A DNA stretch of 61,076 nucleotides, from assembly GCA_000719695.1 (NCBI GenBank), contig JOHN01000046.1, positions 1-61,076 on the forward strand, read 5' to 3'. The stretch comes from Streptomyces sp. NRRL F-6131 (GTDB lineage: Bacteria; Actinomycetota; Actinomycetes; Streptomycetales; Streptomycetaceae). This document shows, piece after piece, positions 1 to 8,541 of this stretch; position 1 is the first letter of the stretch, and each line of letters begins with the position of its first letter. The position numbers and the translations under genes are program-made. The notes beneath the pieces are model-generated. The model saw nothing but the letters and a program-made list of their open reading frames with translations, had not been told where the DNA came from and did no database searches.

Positions 1-54
1 AACCTCGGACTCACCCACAACGGCACCACCTGGCAGATCCGGGCTGCCGCCTGA
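1..54 (+). CDS. C-terminal end of an unidentified protein (partial)
   Basis: The first 54 bases read in frame 1 as 17 codons followed by TGA, ending in TTWQIRAAA. The stop codon lies in the loop of a perfect hairpin, as expected for the end of a real gene running into its terminator. Too little protein remains to name the family. The gene would continue upstream of the window. Confidence 0.6.
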   Translation, partial: NLGLTHNGTTWQIRAAA

Positions 55-70
55 AGGCGGCAGCCCGGAT
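37..70 (+). terminator. Hairpin terminator of the left-edge gene
   Basis: A perfect 15-bp inverted repeat (37-51 with 56-70, arm ATCCGGGCTGCCGCC) encloses a TGAA loop that contains the stop codon of the left-edge gene. No clear T-tract follows, which is common in high-GC actinomycetes. It also lies between that gene and the convergent PAP2 gene, so it may act in both directions. Confidence 0.7.
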
Positions 71-94
71 CACACCAAGATCTTCATCAGTCTT

Positions 95-832
95 CTAGGC
101 GGCGAGGTCGGACTCGGGCGGCTGCTCCTCGGAGCGGACCGTGCCGCGGGTCCCGCCGCCGCGCCGTCCGCGGCCGCCGCGCCCGGTGCTCCGTTCGCCG
201 CCGAGTCCGGCCGGGCGGCCGGAGCGGATCAGCGGGGCGAGCGGGGTGCGGGCCAGCGCGTGGCAGAGCGGCACGAGCACGGCCATCGCGATCGGTGCCA
301 GCAGCAGCACCACGGCGACCGCGAGCGCGAAGCCGCCGATCACGTCCGTGGGGTAGTGGACGCCCATGTACATCCGGCAGAAGCCCTGCAGCAGGGCCAG
401 TGCTCCGGCGATCCAGCCGAGCCGTCGGTTCACCAGGAAGAGTGCCACCGCGATGCCCATCGACATCGTGGAGTGGTCGCTGACGAAGGAGTAGGTGCCG
501 GCCTTGCCCTCGACCAGCACCTCCAGGTCGGGGTGGTCGACGAAGGGCCGGGGGCGGTCCACGATCGCCGAGATCGGGAGGTTGGCCAGCTCGGCGATGG
601 CGACCGAGAGCGGGGCCCAGAGCAGCCCGGCGACCGCCACCGGGGCGTCGGGGCGCCGCCGGGCCTGCAGCCAGCCCGTCAGGCCCAGCAGCGCGAGGCC
701 GATCAGGATGCCGTACTCGCCGATCCAGGAGACCAGGTGGTCCAGTGGGGCCGGGGCGTGTTTGGCCAGACCGTTGACGGCGTAGAGCAGTCCGAGGTCG
801 GGGTTGGTCGTGTCGGCAAGCGGCGTCGACAC
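95..832 (-). CDS. PAP2-family membrane phosphatase
   Basis: A 245-residue integral membrane protein of the PAP2 (type 2 phosphatidic acid phosphatase/haloperoxidase) superfamily. The three family motifs are visible: VDRPRP (motif 1), VSDHST (motif 2, the PSGH equivalent) and CRMYMGVHYPTD (motif 3, with the catalytic His and Asp). About five hydrophobic segments surround them. The C-terminal 40 residues are Gly/Arg-rich and probably cytoplasmic. The GTG at 832 is chosen because AAGGAGGT lies 5 nt upstream; longer in-frame starts lack a ribosome site. Likely substrates are lipid phosphates such as undecaprenyl diphosphate or phosphatidate, but this cannot be read from the sequence. It converges with the gene at the left edge. 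Confidence 0.85.
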   Translation of the reverse strand: MSTPLADTTNPDLGLLYAVNGLAKHAPAPLDHLVSWIGEYGILIGLALLGLTGWLQARRRPDAPVAVAGLLWAPLSVAIAELANLPISAIVDRPRPFVDHPDLEVLVEGKAGTYSFVSDHSTMSMGIAVALFLVNRRLGWIAGALALLQGFCRMYMGVHYPTDVIGGFALAVAVVLLLAPIAMAVLVPLCHALARTPLAPLIRSGRPAGLGGERSTGRGGRGRRGGGTRGTVRSEEQPPESDLAA

Positions 833-1027
833 GCCGCACCTCCTTCTGGTCCGCTGCACCTGGAACGTTCCGGCCGTGGCCCGTCCGCCGTCGCCCAGGT
901 CAGGGCGGTTGACGGGGAGCCGACGGACACAACGTCATAACCGACGGACAGCGTTCCACGGGAACGCGCGGTTATGGAAACTTGACTCAGCGTCCACACC
1001 GCGCGCACACCGGGCGGGCGACCGGGG

Positions 1028-2230
1028 TCAGTTCTTTGCGGGGAGTTGACCTGAACCTGTCGGGCGAGCGGTGGCGCCCGCGGTGGGCCGGATCACCGGG
1101 GCCGCGGGGGCCGGCTGTGCCGCCGGGGCCGCGGGGGCGGGGGTGCTCGGCGCGGCCGGCGCCGAGGTCGGGGGTGCGGGGGGGTCGGCGGGGCGGCTCG
1201 GGGCGACCACGCCGCCGTCGGCGTTGCGGGTCGGCAGCGCCGACGCGGCGTCCGAGGTCACCCGGGTGGCCCCGATGTACTCCCGGGTGTCGATCTTGTC
1301 GTAGCGGATCACCGCACCGGTGTGCGGGGCGTTGATCATGTACCCGCCGCCGACGTAGATGCCCACGTGGTGGATGCTGCGCGGATCCGTCAGATCGGTC
1401 GCCCAGAACACCAGGTCGCCGGGCCGCAGCTGGTCGCGGGAGGGGTGCGGCCCCGCGTACCACTGGTCGTTCGCGACCCGGGGCAGGTTGATGCCCACGC
1501 TCTCGTACGCGGCCTGGGTGAGACCCGAGCAGTCGAACCGCCCGTTCTGCGAGGGCAGCCCCTCGCCGCCCCACAGGTACGGGGTGCCGAGCTTGGTCTG
1601 CGCGAAGTAGATCGCGGCGGCCGACTGCGCCGACACCTCCACCGGCGTCACCGGGGCGGCGAAGCTGCGGGCCGTCGCCAGGATGTTCCGCACGTACCCC
1701 TGGGTCTCCCGGTACGGCGGGACGCCCTGGTACTTCGTCACCGCGCCCGGCCCGGCGTTGTAGGCCGCCAGCATGTTCGACTGGCGGTCGCCCGGGACCT
1801 TGCCGACGTAGGTGGCGAGCGCGCAGTCGAAGGTGGCCGCCGAGGCGATCGCGTCCAGCGGGTCCCAGGGGTCCTTCCGGCCGTCGTTGTTGCCGTCCGT
1901 GCCGTACGTCGCCCAGGTGGCCGGCATGAACTGCGCCAATCCCTCCGCCCCCACACCGGAACGGGCCCGCGGGTCGAAACCGCTTTCCTGGTACAACTGC
2001 GCCGCGAGCAACGGGGGAGAGAGATCGGGACACAGTCGGCCCCACTGTTCGATCGGCCCCTGGAAGGCGGCCGGAACGGTGCCCGGGGAGAGTCCGGCGG
2101 CATTGCCCTGTTGCTGCGGCGTCCCGCTCGCCGCATACGTCCCGACCGTCACCAGCCCGACGAAGCAGGCCAGGACAACTCCCGCAGCAGCGGCGGCCGT
2201 AGCGCCCTTCCGGAGTACCATCAGCACCAT
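1028..2230 (-). CDS. Two-domain cell-wall hydrolase: lytic transglycosylase plus NlpC/P60
   Basis: A 400-residue exported peptidoglycan hydrolase. After an N-terminal signal/anchor (about 10-33) comes a Slt35/SLT-type domain (about 60-190) with the catalytic Glu in YQESGFDPRA and the AYNAGPGAV motif. An NlpC/P60 domain follows (about 205-325) with the nucleophile in FDCSGL and the His in IHHVGIYVG. A Pro/Ala-rich tail ends the protein. The two activities would cut glycan strands and stem peptides respectively. It is divergent from the T4SS-like operon at 2470 and has the architecture of VirB1/TcpG-type hydrolases that open the wall for Gram-positive secretion machines, so it is probably part of that system. 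ATG 2221 is an alternative start. Confidence 0.88.
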   Translation of the reverse strand: MVLMVLRKGATAAAAAGVVLACFVGLVTVGTYAASGTPQQQGNAAGLSPGTVPAAFQGPIEQWGRLCPDLSPPLLAAQLYQESGFDPRARSGVGAEGLAQFMPATWATYGTDGNNDGRKDPWDPLDAIASAATFDCALATYVGKVPGDRQSNMLAAYNAGPGAVTKYQGVPPYRETQGYVRNILATARSFAAPVTPVEVSAQSAAAIYFAQTKLGTPYLWGGEGLPSQNGRFDCSGLTQAAYESVGINLPRVANDQWYAGPHPSRDQLRPGDLVFWATDLTDPRSIHHVGIYVGGGYMINAPHTGAVIRYDKIDTREYIGATRVTSDAASALPTRNADGGVVAPSRPADPPAPPTSAPAAPSTPAPAAPAAQPAPAAPVIRPTAGATARPTGSGQLPAKN

Positions 2231-2469
2231 CCCGACGAATCGTCAGTCGAAGTGTCCCGGAAGGCGTTGCTCACCGCAATCATCAGAGATACAAAGAGTG
2301 AGCGCTATCCTTCGTACGGTGGACATCCTCGCGTACGTGTCCGATGCCTCACGACCAATCCGCGAGAAGTAGCCAAGTCGACATCAGATCTGGCCAAGAA
2401 TAGGTACCGACCCTTCGCGCGGGCGGGGTCTGGGCCCTTGAATTTGCCTGATCGGGCGGTGAGATGGAA

Positions 2470-2820
2470 ATGAACCAGAGCAGCGTGCACAGCATCGCGA
2501 TCGGCCACCTGGCCGAGGACCCTCCAAAGAAGCCGAATATCGACACCATCATCGGCGGGATCGCCCCGGACTGGGGCCCGTTCGCGAGCCTCGGCTCGGA
2601 GGCCCGGGTGATGGTGGAGGTCGTCATGGCCGTGGCGATCCTGGCCTGCCTCGGCCTCGCCGTCTGGGGTGCGGCCAAGCAGCGGATCGGTGCCACCGCG
2701 ATGCGTGACAGCTTCGGCGCCGAACAGGGCAAGGGGCTGATCATCGCCGGCCTGACCGGCGTGTTCATCATTGGATCACTTGGCACTCTGTTCACCATTG
2801 TGTACGGCATGGCGATCTGA
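2470..2820 (+). CDS. Small two-TM membrane protein, pilin-like component of T4SS-like operon
   Basis: A 116-residue protein with a polar N-terminus (1-45) and two strong hydrophobic segments (about 48-69 and 88-114) separated by a short basic loop. That topology and its first place in the operon resemble VirB2/TrbC-type or other small T4SS membrane subunits, but no signature motif is recognisable, so the role is inferred from context. The second in-frame ATG (2470) is preferred because GGTGAG lies 6 nt upstream; ATG 2464 abuts that ribosome site. It is the first gene of a rightward operon that includes VirB8-, VirB6- and VirB4-like genes. Confidence 0.7.
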   Translation: MNQSSVHSIAIGHLAEDPPKKPNIDTIIGGIAPDWGPFASLGSEARVMVEVVMAVAILACLGLAVWGAAKQRIGATAMRDSFGAEQGKGLIIAGLTGVFIIGSLGTLFTIVYGMAI

Positions 2821-2821
2821 C

Positions 2822-2998
2822 GAGCAGGCAGAACGGGCGGAACGGACGGAACGGGTAGGACGGGCAGAACGGACGGCCGGGACAGCGCGGCAACCGTGCC
2901 GCTCGACCTGTCCGATCGTCTGATCGTCTGACGCTCCGACTGTTCGTCCGTCCGAACGGCCGGACCGACTGTCGGACCGTCCGACCGGGCGTCCGTGC
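2822..2998 (+). repeat. Low-complexity repeat tract inside the T4SS-like operon
   Basis: The gap between the pilin-like gene and the VirB8-like gene starts with imperfect repeats of about 9-10 nt related to GAACGGRCG (2829-2875). It is followed by pyrimidine-rich repeats such as GATCGTCT in tandem and GTCCGTCCG (2920-2990). The second half contains complements of the first-half motif, so the transcript could fold into a long imperfect hairpin. No coding capacity with normal codon bias is seen here. Confidence 0.55.
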
Positions 2999-3107
2999 AT
3001 GCCCGGAGCCACGCCGGGAATCCATCCACCACCCCTTCCCTCCGCGCCCGCCCACGGCCGGAGGGGCCCCGGAGCCGCCCCCGGCTCCCCGCACCAGGAG
3101 GGCCGCC

Positions 3108-3935
3108 GTGCCGTTGTCCGACGACCAGCCGCACACCCGAACGCGGCTGCCGGTCGGCGAACAGCCCTCCTCGCAGATGAGCGCCCGTCAGGCGCGTCCG
3201 CTGCGGACCCTGCTGACCGTCTTGCTCGTCGTCACCCTGCTGGTCCTGGCGATCTCCATCGCCAACCGGGGCAAGCCCGACCCGGCCGCCGCCGGCCCCG
3301 GCCGCTCCGCCGACCGGGCCACGGCCGCCCCCACCACCACCTCGGGCGCGGGCCCCGCGCCGAGCGGCGACCAGCCGGTCACCACCACCGTCAACGGCAT
3401 CGCCGCCGGCTTCCCGCACACCGACCAGGGCGCCCAGTCCGCCGGAGCCAACTACGCAGTGGCCATCGGCTCCGCCGACATGTTCCGCGCCGACACCCGC
3501 CACACCATCGTCACCACCATCGCCGACCCCTCCGCCGCCCAGACCCTCCAGTCCCGCCTGGACCAGGGATTCAGCGGCGACACCGTGGCCCGCTACGGAC
3601 TGGACGCCCAGGGCCGTGCGCCCAAGGGCCTCACCTTCGTCAGCCGCACCGTCCCGGTCGGCACCAAGTCGGTCGGCTACACCGACGCTGAGACCAAGGT
3701 CGAGGTCTGGTGCACCGGCCTGACCGGTGTCGCCGGCGAGCGCTCGGTGCAGCCGGTCGTGGGGAGCTGGTTCACCCTCACCCTGGGCCTGCGCTGGACG
3801 GGCGGCGACTGGAAGCTCACGGACTACGCAAGCCGGCAGGGGCCCGCCCCCATGCCGGGCGACGAACAGGCCGCCACCGCCGAGGAGCTCACCGGCGCCG
3901 TCCAGCAGTTCGGGGGTTTCCGCTATGCCCGTTGA
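3108..3935 (+). CDS. VirB8/TcpC-like bitopic membrane protein
   Basis: A 275-residue protein with a short cytoplasmic N-terminus, one membrane segment (about 34-53), a Pro/Thr/Ala-rich linker (55-95) and an extracytoplasmic domain (about 100-275). That domain ends in a strand-rich stretch (SWFTLTLGLRW...WKLTDY) typical of NTF2-like folds. This matches the layout of VirB8/TcpC conjugation proteins, which assemble the periplasmic or wall-side scaffold. The match is by architecture and position, not by a diagnostic motif. The GTG at 3108 has AGGAGG 6 nt upstream. Its 3' end overlaps the start of the next gene by 11 nt, which suggests translational coupling. Confidence 0.7.
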   Translation: MPLSDDQPHTRTRLPVGEQPSSQMSARQARPLRTLLTVLLVVTLLVLAISIANRGKPDPAAAGPGRSADRATAAPTTTSGAGPAPSGDQPVTTTVNGIAAGFPHTDQGAQSAGANYAVAIGSADMFRADTRHTIVTTIADPSAAQTLQSRLDQGFSGDTVARYGLDAQGRAPKGLTFVSRTVPVGTKSVGYTDAETKVEVWCTGLTGVAGERSVQPVVGSWFTLTLGLRWTGGDWKLTDYASRQGPAPMPGDEQAATAEELTGAVQQFGGFRYAR

Positions 3936-5292
3936 CCTGGTTGACCCGACCGTCGACCCGACCGCCGGCCGCCGCGCGGCGCGCCGGGGGGCCGGGCCCG
4001 GCCGTGGCGCCCGGCCCGCCGTCCGCCGCGCGGGCACGCTGGCGGGCGCGCTGGCGACGCTGCAGCTCGGCGCCCTGCTGATGGCTCAGCGCGTCTTCGC
4101 CGAGCCGTCCCCGACCGGGAGCCCGTCGCCCTCGCCCTCGGCCACCTGCCAGAAGGTGGACCTCCCGATCCCCGGTAGCGACGCGGGCTGCGCCCCGAAC
4201 GGCGCCGTGGTGATCCCCGGGAGCGGGACCGTCGGGTCGGTGACGGATCCGTTGGGGTCGTTGGCGAAGGGGTGTGCGCAGGCGGCGTCGTGGGTGGTGC
4301 GGAAGTTGTCGGGGGCGATCGACGGGACGACGGAGGTGGACTTCACCAACGCGTCGTTCCTGCAGCAGTACGCGGTGGTGTTCGCCGCGTCGACGATCGT
4401 CACGCTGGTGCTCTGGCTGCTCGCGGTGACCAAGCGGGCGGTGCGCGGGGCGCCGTTGACGACGGCGATCTCGGAGGCGATCGGGTTCCTCTGGCTGACC
4501 GTGGTGGCGTCGGCGTTCACGCCGTTGATCCTGTACACGGTGGTGAGCGCGACCGACGGGCTGACCAAGACGATCGCGATGGGGACGAAGTCGGACACCG
4601 GGACGTACCTGGGCGGGTTCGCGGACACCCTGGAGAAGGGTGACATCGGCGGCGGGCCGCTGATCCTGATCATCACCTCGCTGGTGGCCGTGCTGGCCGC
4701 GGCGGTGCTCTGGATCGAGCTGCTGATCCGGGCGGCGATGCTGTACGTGGGCGCGCTGCTGGGGACGGCGGTGTACGCGGGGCTGGTGGACAAGCAGCTG
4801 TGGAAGCACGTGCGCCGCTGGGCGGGGGTGATGCTGGCGGTGGACCTGGCGAAGCCGATCATCGTGATCATCCTCGGGCTGGCCGGCGCGGTGTCGGCCG
4901 GTGCGGGGGCGAGCGACGACTTCGCGCGGGTGCTGTCGGGGCTGGCGATCCTCTTCCTGTCGATCTTCGCGAGCGCCGCCGTCTACCGCTTCGTGCCGGG
5001 CTTCGGCGACGAGATCATGAGCATGCGCCACGCCCGGGCGAGCGCGGTGTCCGCCGGATCGGCGATGATCAACGGGACCGCGAACTTCATGCGCCAGGGC
5101 ATCAGCACGCACGGCGACCGCGGCCCGCAGCCGGGCGGCGGGGGCGGTGGTGGCGGGGGCGCCGGCGGCGGTTCGGTCGCCCCCGGCATCGCGGCCCACG
5201 CCGCCCGGACGCCGGCGCCACCGCCGCAGGCCGGGCCGCCGGCCCAGTCCTCGGTTCCGATCCGCGACAGCAATCCAGCGAAGGGAGGGTGA
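3925..5292 (+). CDS. VirB6/TrbL-like polytopic membrane protein
   Basis: A 455-residue protein. A signal-like hydrophobic segment (about 37-55) precedes a secreted low-complexity stretch with Cys pairs. About six membrane helices follow (about 145-345), and then a cytoplasmic C-terminal tail with a poly-Gly run (about 398-408) and a Pro/Ala-rich end. Large polytopic proteins placed before the VirB4 ATPase gene are the VirB6/TrbL channel subunits in T4SS operons, including Gram-positive ones. The ATG at 3925 overlaps the upstream gene. Function is inferred from topology and operon position. Confidence 0.75.
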   Translation: MPVDLVDPTVDPTAGRRAARRGAGPGRGARPAVRRAGTLAGALATLQLGALLMAQRVFAEPSPTGSPSPSPSATCQKVDLPIPGSDAGCAPNGAVVIPGSGTVGSVTDPLGSLAKGCAQAASWVVRKLSGAIDGTTEVDFTNASFLQQYAVVFAASTIVTLVLWLLAVTKRAVRGAPLTTAISEAIGFLWLTVVASAFTPLILYTVVSATDGLTKTIAMGTKSDTGTYLGGFADTLEKGDIGGGPLILIITSLVAVLAAAVLWIELLIRAAMLYVGALLGTAVYAGLVDKQLWKHVRRWAGVMLAVDLAKPIIVIILGLAGAVSAGAGASDDFARVLSGLAILFLSIFASAAVYRFVPGFGDEIMSMRHARASAVSAGSAMINGTANFMRQGISTHGDRGPQPGGGGGGGGGAGGGSVAPGIAAHAARTPAPPPQAGPPAQSSVPIRDSNPAKGG

Positions 5293-5299
5293 CGGGTAA

Positions 5300-6889
5300 G
5301 TGAGCAGCGAACCGCTCGGCCAGTACGGCGGCCAGTACGCCCAGCCGTACGTGCACCAGCGCCGCACCTACCTGATCGGCAAGGCCCGCCCCAACGCGCC
5401 GATCGGCCGGAACCGGGAGTCCGGCGAGATCGTGCTGATCATCTTCGGCGCTTTCCTCGGCATGCTCTGGGGCCTGCTGATGCCGGTCCTGCCGTTGCGC
5501 ATCGCCGGCCTGGTCGGTCTGCCCGCGCTGGCGATCGCGGCGGTGTACGTGCCGTACCGGCGCCGGACGTTCTACAAGTGGGTGGAGATCAACCGCACCT
5601 ACCGGCGGACGGTCCGCAGCGGGCGGGCGGTGTGGAAGTCGGACGCGGTCGACGCGGGGACGCGGCTGGACGGCCGTGAGGTGGAGATCGGGCCGCCGCC
5701 CGGGGTCGGGCGGCTGCGCTGGCTGTCGGCGCCGTTCGGGCCGGACGAGGTCGGGGTGCTGATGCACCTGGAGCGGCGCACGGTGACGGCGGCGATCGAG
5801 ATCGAGGGCCCGGGTGTCGGGCTGCGCGACTCCGAGGACCAGGAGGCGCTGGTCGACCGGTTCGGCACGCTGCTGAAGCACGTCGCGAACGGGGACGGCT
5901 TCGTGACCCGGCTGCAGATCCTCGCCCGGACCCTGCCGGCCGACCCGGACGCGCACGCCAAGGACGTGGAGCGGCGCGGCGACACGGACGCGCCGCGCTG
6001 GTTGAAGGACTCGTACGACCAGTTGCAGTCGATGGTGTCGACCTCGTCGGAGCAGCACCGGGCGTACCTGGTGGCCTGCATGCACTACACCCGGGACCTC
6101 GCGGCCGAGGCGCACGCCATGGGGCGCAGCGCCGACGGGAAGGGCTCGTCGGGGCGGCGGGCCCGGGACGACGAGGGGCTGGCCGCGGTGATGGCCCGCG
6201 AGCTGACCGACATCTGCGCGCGGTTGGCGGAGGCGGACATCCGGGTGCGGCAGCCGTTGGGCCAGGCCCGGCTCTCCTCGCTGCTGCACTCGATGTACGA
6301 CCCGGACCACCCGATCGACCACATCCAGGCGATGTCGAAGCGCAACGCCTGGCCGGCCGAGCTGGACGCCACGCACCAGCAGTACCTGCAGGCGAAGACC
6401 CGTGAGTCGGCGACCCGGGAACCGTGGTGCCACGCCACCGCCTGGATCAAGGAGTGGCCGCTGACCCCGGTCGGCGTGAACTTCCTGGCGCCGCTGCTGG
6501 TGCACACCCCGGACGTGATCCGGACGGTGGCGGTGACGATGGACCTGGAGCCCACCGACGTCGCCATCGAGCGGATGCTCACCGAGAAGACCAACGACGA
6601 GGCGGAGGCCAGTCGCGCCGCCAAGATGAACCGCACGGTCGACCCGCGCGACCTGGCCCACACCGGCCGGGTGGACCAGCGCGGTGACGACCTGGCGTCC
6701 GGCGCGGCCGGCGTCAACCTGGTCGGGTACATCACGGTCTCCTCGCGCAATCCGGAGGCGCTGGCCCGGGACAAGCGGACGATCCGGGCGTCGGCGGGCA
6801 AGAGCTACCTGAAGCTGGAGTGGTGCGACCGCGAGCACCACCGCGCGTTCGTCAACACCCTGCCGTTCGCCACCGGTATCCGCCGCTGA
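5300..6889 (+). CDS. SCO6880-family protein, VirB4 N-terminal/PrgI-like T4SS component
   Basis: A 529-residue protein of the actinobacterial SCO6880 family. Residues 1-45 are polar and Tyr/Gln-rich. A PrgI-like pair of hydrophobic helices (about 46-82) is followed by a long soluble region resembling the N-terminal (CagE/TrbE) half of VirB4, with no Walker A motif. The ATPase half is the next gene, 38 nt downstream, so VirB4 appears split into a membrane-tethered adaptor and a separate motor. The GTG start at 5300 follows GGGAGGGTGACGGGTAA, with ribosome-site-like purines. It acts at the cytoplasmic membrane as part of the putative secretion motor. Confidence 0.8.
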   Translation: MSSEPLGQYGGQYAQPYVHQRRTYLIGKARPNAPIGRNRESGEIVLIIFGAFLGMLWGLLMPVLPLRIAGLVGLPALAIAAVYVPYRRRTFYKWVEINRTYRRTVRSGRAVWKSDAVDAGTRLDGREVEIGPPPGVGRLRWLSAPFGPDEVGVLMHLERRTVTAAIEIEGPGVGLRDSEDQEALVDRFGTLLKHVANGDGFVTRLQILARTLPADPDAHAKDVERRGDTDAPRWLKDSYDQLQSMVSTSSEQHRAYLVACMHYTRDLAAEAHAMGRSADGKGSSGRRARDDEGLAAVMARELTDICARLAEADIRVRQPLGQARLSSLLHSMYDPDHPIDHIQAMSKRNAWPAELDATHQQYLQAKTRESATREPWCHATAWIKEWPLTPVGVNFLAPLLVHTPDVIRTVAVTMDLEPTDVAIERMLTEKTNDEAEASRAAKMNRTVDPRDLAHTGRVDQRGDDLASGAAGVNLVGYITVSSRNPEALARDKRTIRASAGKSYLKLEWCDREHHRAFVNTLPFATGIRR

Positions 6890-6927
6890 GCGGGTCCCGG
6901 CCGAGCGACTGATCTGGAGGCCCCCGT

Positions 6928-8277
6928 ATGGCGATCGGCAACCTCACCGACGCGTTCACCAGCCTGATGTTCGGGAAGGTGGAGACCACCCGGCTGCCGG
7001 TGCGCACCTCGACCGGTCAGGCGCAGGCGGTGTACCTGCCGACCGCCGCGCCGGGGCTGGGCGACTCCGGGGTGATCATCGGGCGCGAGGTGTACAGCGG
7101 CAAGGGGTACGTGTACGACCCGTTCCAGCTGTACGGCCAGCAGCTGCCCGCCCCGCACTGGCTGGTGCTGGGGGAGTCGGGCAACGGCAAGTCGGCGCTG
7201 GAGAAGACGTACGTGCTGCGCCAGCTGCGATTCCGGGACCGGCAGGTGGTGGTGCTGGACGCGCAGGGCGAGGACGGGGTCGGCGAGTGGAACCTCATCG
7301 CCAACGCGCTGGGCATAAAGTCGATCCGGCTCGACCCGATGGCCGCCCGGGACGGCGGGGTGAAGCTCAATCCGCTGGACCCGGCGATCACCCAGACCGG
7401 GCAGCTGTCGCTGCTGCGCACCATCGTCGAGGTGGCGATGGGGCGGGGGCTGGAGGAGCGAGCCGGCTTCGCGCTGAAGGCCGCGCACGCCCATGTGGTG
7501 GCGACGGTCCGGGACCGCCAGCCGGTGCTGGACGACATCATCGACACCCTGCGCAGTCCCGAGCTCTCCTCGGTGGAGTCGCTGGGGGTCGCCGTGGACG
7601 AGGTGCAGTCCTGGGGCCTGGACGTCGCGCTGGTGCTGGACCGGCTGGTCGACGGTGACCTGCGGGGCATGTTCGACGGGTCGACCACCGAGGGCATCGA
7701 CCTGGACGCGCCGCTGATCGTCTTCGACCTGTCGCACATCGACCGCAACTCGATCGCGATGCCGATCCTGATGGCGATCGTCGGCGTCTGGCTGGAGCAC
7801 ACCTGGATCAGGCCGGACCGCAAGAAGCGGATCTTCCTGGTCGAGGAGGCGTGGCACATCATCAACAGCCCCTTCGTGGCGCAGCTGTTCCAGCGGCTGC
7901 TGAAGTTCGGCCGCCGGCTCGGCCTGTCCTTCGTCGCCGTGGTCCACCACCTGTCGGACGTGGTGGACGGCGCGGCGGCCAAGGAGGCCTCGGCGATCCT
8001 GAAGATGGCCTCCACCCGGACCATCTACATGCAGAAGGCCGAGGAGGCGCGGGCCACCGGCCGGGTGCTGGGTCTGCCCCGCTGGGCGGTGGAGATCATC
8101 CCCACACTTTCGCCGGGCATCGCGGTCTGGGACGTCAACGGCAACGTCCAGGTGGTGAAGCACATCATCACCGAGGCGGAGCGCCCATTGGTCTACACCG
8201 ACCGGGCGATGACCGAGGACGCGGTGGCCGAACGGGTCCGGGCCGACCGGCAGTTGGCGGCCGAGCCGGGCGTCTGA
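6928..8277 (+). CDS. VirB4/TraC-like secretion ATPase
   Basis: A 449-residue P-loop ATPase with Walker A GESGNGKSAL (about 81-90), Walker B IFLVEEAWH (about 299-307), and the conserved region around FGRRLGLSFVAVVHHLSD where VirB4/TraC-type proteins have the sensor motif. The family energises type IV secretion and conjugation. ATG 6928 follows CTGGAGG. It is the last gene of the operon. No VirD4/TraD coupling protein or relaxase follows; the next gene is a 5'-nucleotidase after a 264-nt gap. The system is therefore incomplete for DNA conjugation within this window. Confidence 0.88.
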   Translation: MAIGNLTDAFTSLMFGKVETTRLPVRTSTGQAQAVYLPTAAPGLGDSGVIIGREVYSGKGYVYDPFQLYGQQLPAPHWLVLGESGNGKSALEKTYVLRQLRFRDRQVVVLDAQGEDGVGEWNLIANALGIKSIRLDPMAARDGGVKLNPLDPAITQTGQLSLLRTIVEVAMGRGLEERAGFALKAAHAHVVATVRDRQPVLDDIIDTLRSPELSSVESLGVAVDEVQSWGLDVALVLDRLVDGDLRGMFDGSTTEGIDLDAPLIVFDLSHIDRNSIAMPILMAIVGVWLEHTWIRPDRKKRIFLVEEAWHIINSPFVAQLFQRLLKFGRRLGLSFVAVVHHLSDVVDGAAAKEASAILKMASTRTIYMQKAEEARATGRVLGLPRWAVEIIPTLSPGIAVWDVNGNVQVVKHIITEAERPLVYTDRAMTEDAVAERVRADRQLAAEPGV

Positions 8278-8397
8278 GCCCGGTCGCGAGGCGCCCGGAC
8301 CCGCCCCGGGCCCGCCCCGCGCGCCGGTGCCGGCGGCCGCCCGGCGGTGGTGCGGGGACGGAGCGACGGGGAAAGTCCGGCGACGATTCGTCAGCAG

Positions 8398-8452
8398 GTA
8401 ACCCTGTCGTTACGTCCAGGGGCCTGACAGCTACGCGCGTTGACTCTAGGCT
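8398..8452 (+). promoter_or_regulatory. Promoter of the 5'-nucleotidase gene with an upstream inverted repeat
   Basis: CTGACA (8424-8429) and TAGGCT (8447-8452), spaced by 17 nt, form a good sigma-70-type promoter about 90 nt before the start codon. Directly upstream is GTAAC-n6-GTTAC (8398-8413), centred about 54 nt before the expected start of transcription, which is a typical activator position. It partly resembles a GlnR half-site pair (GTnAC-n6-GaAAC), but only three of five bases fit in the second half-site. A PhoP site is also possible because 5'-nucleotidases are often phosphate-regulated. Confidence 0.5.
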
Positions 8453-8541
8453 GCACTCGCGCAACGACACTCGTCTCGCGCGCCCGGGCCTGTCGGCCTG
8501 TCCACAGCTGGGCGCTCTCACAGGTGCAGGGGACCCCCTAC

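Noticed and set aside
8398..8413. Full GlnR operator
   Set aside because: Only one half-site fits well and no second a-site/b-site pair follows, so only a generic inverted repeat is claimed.
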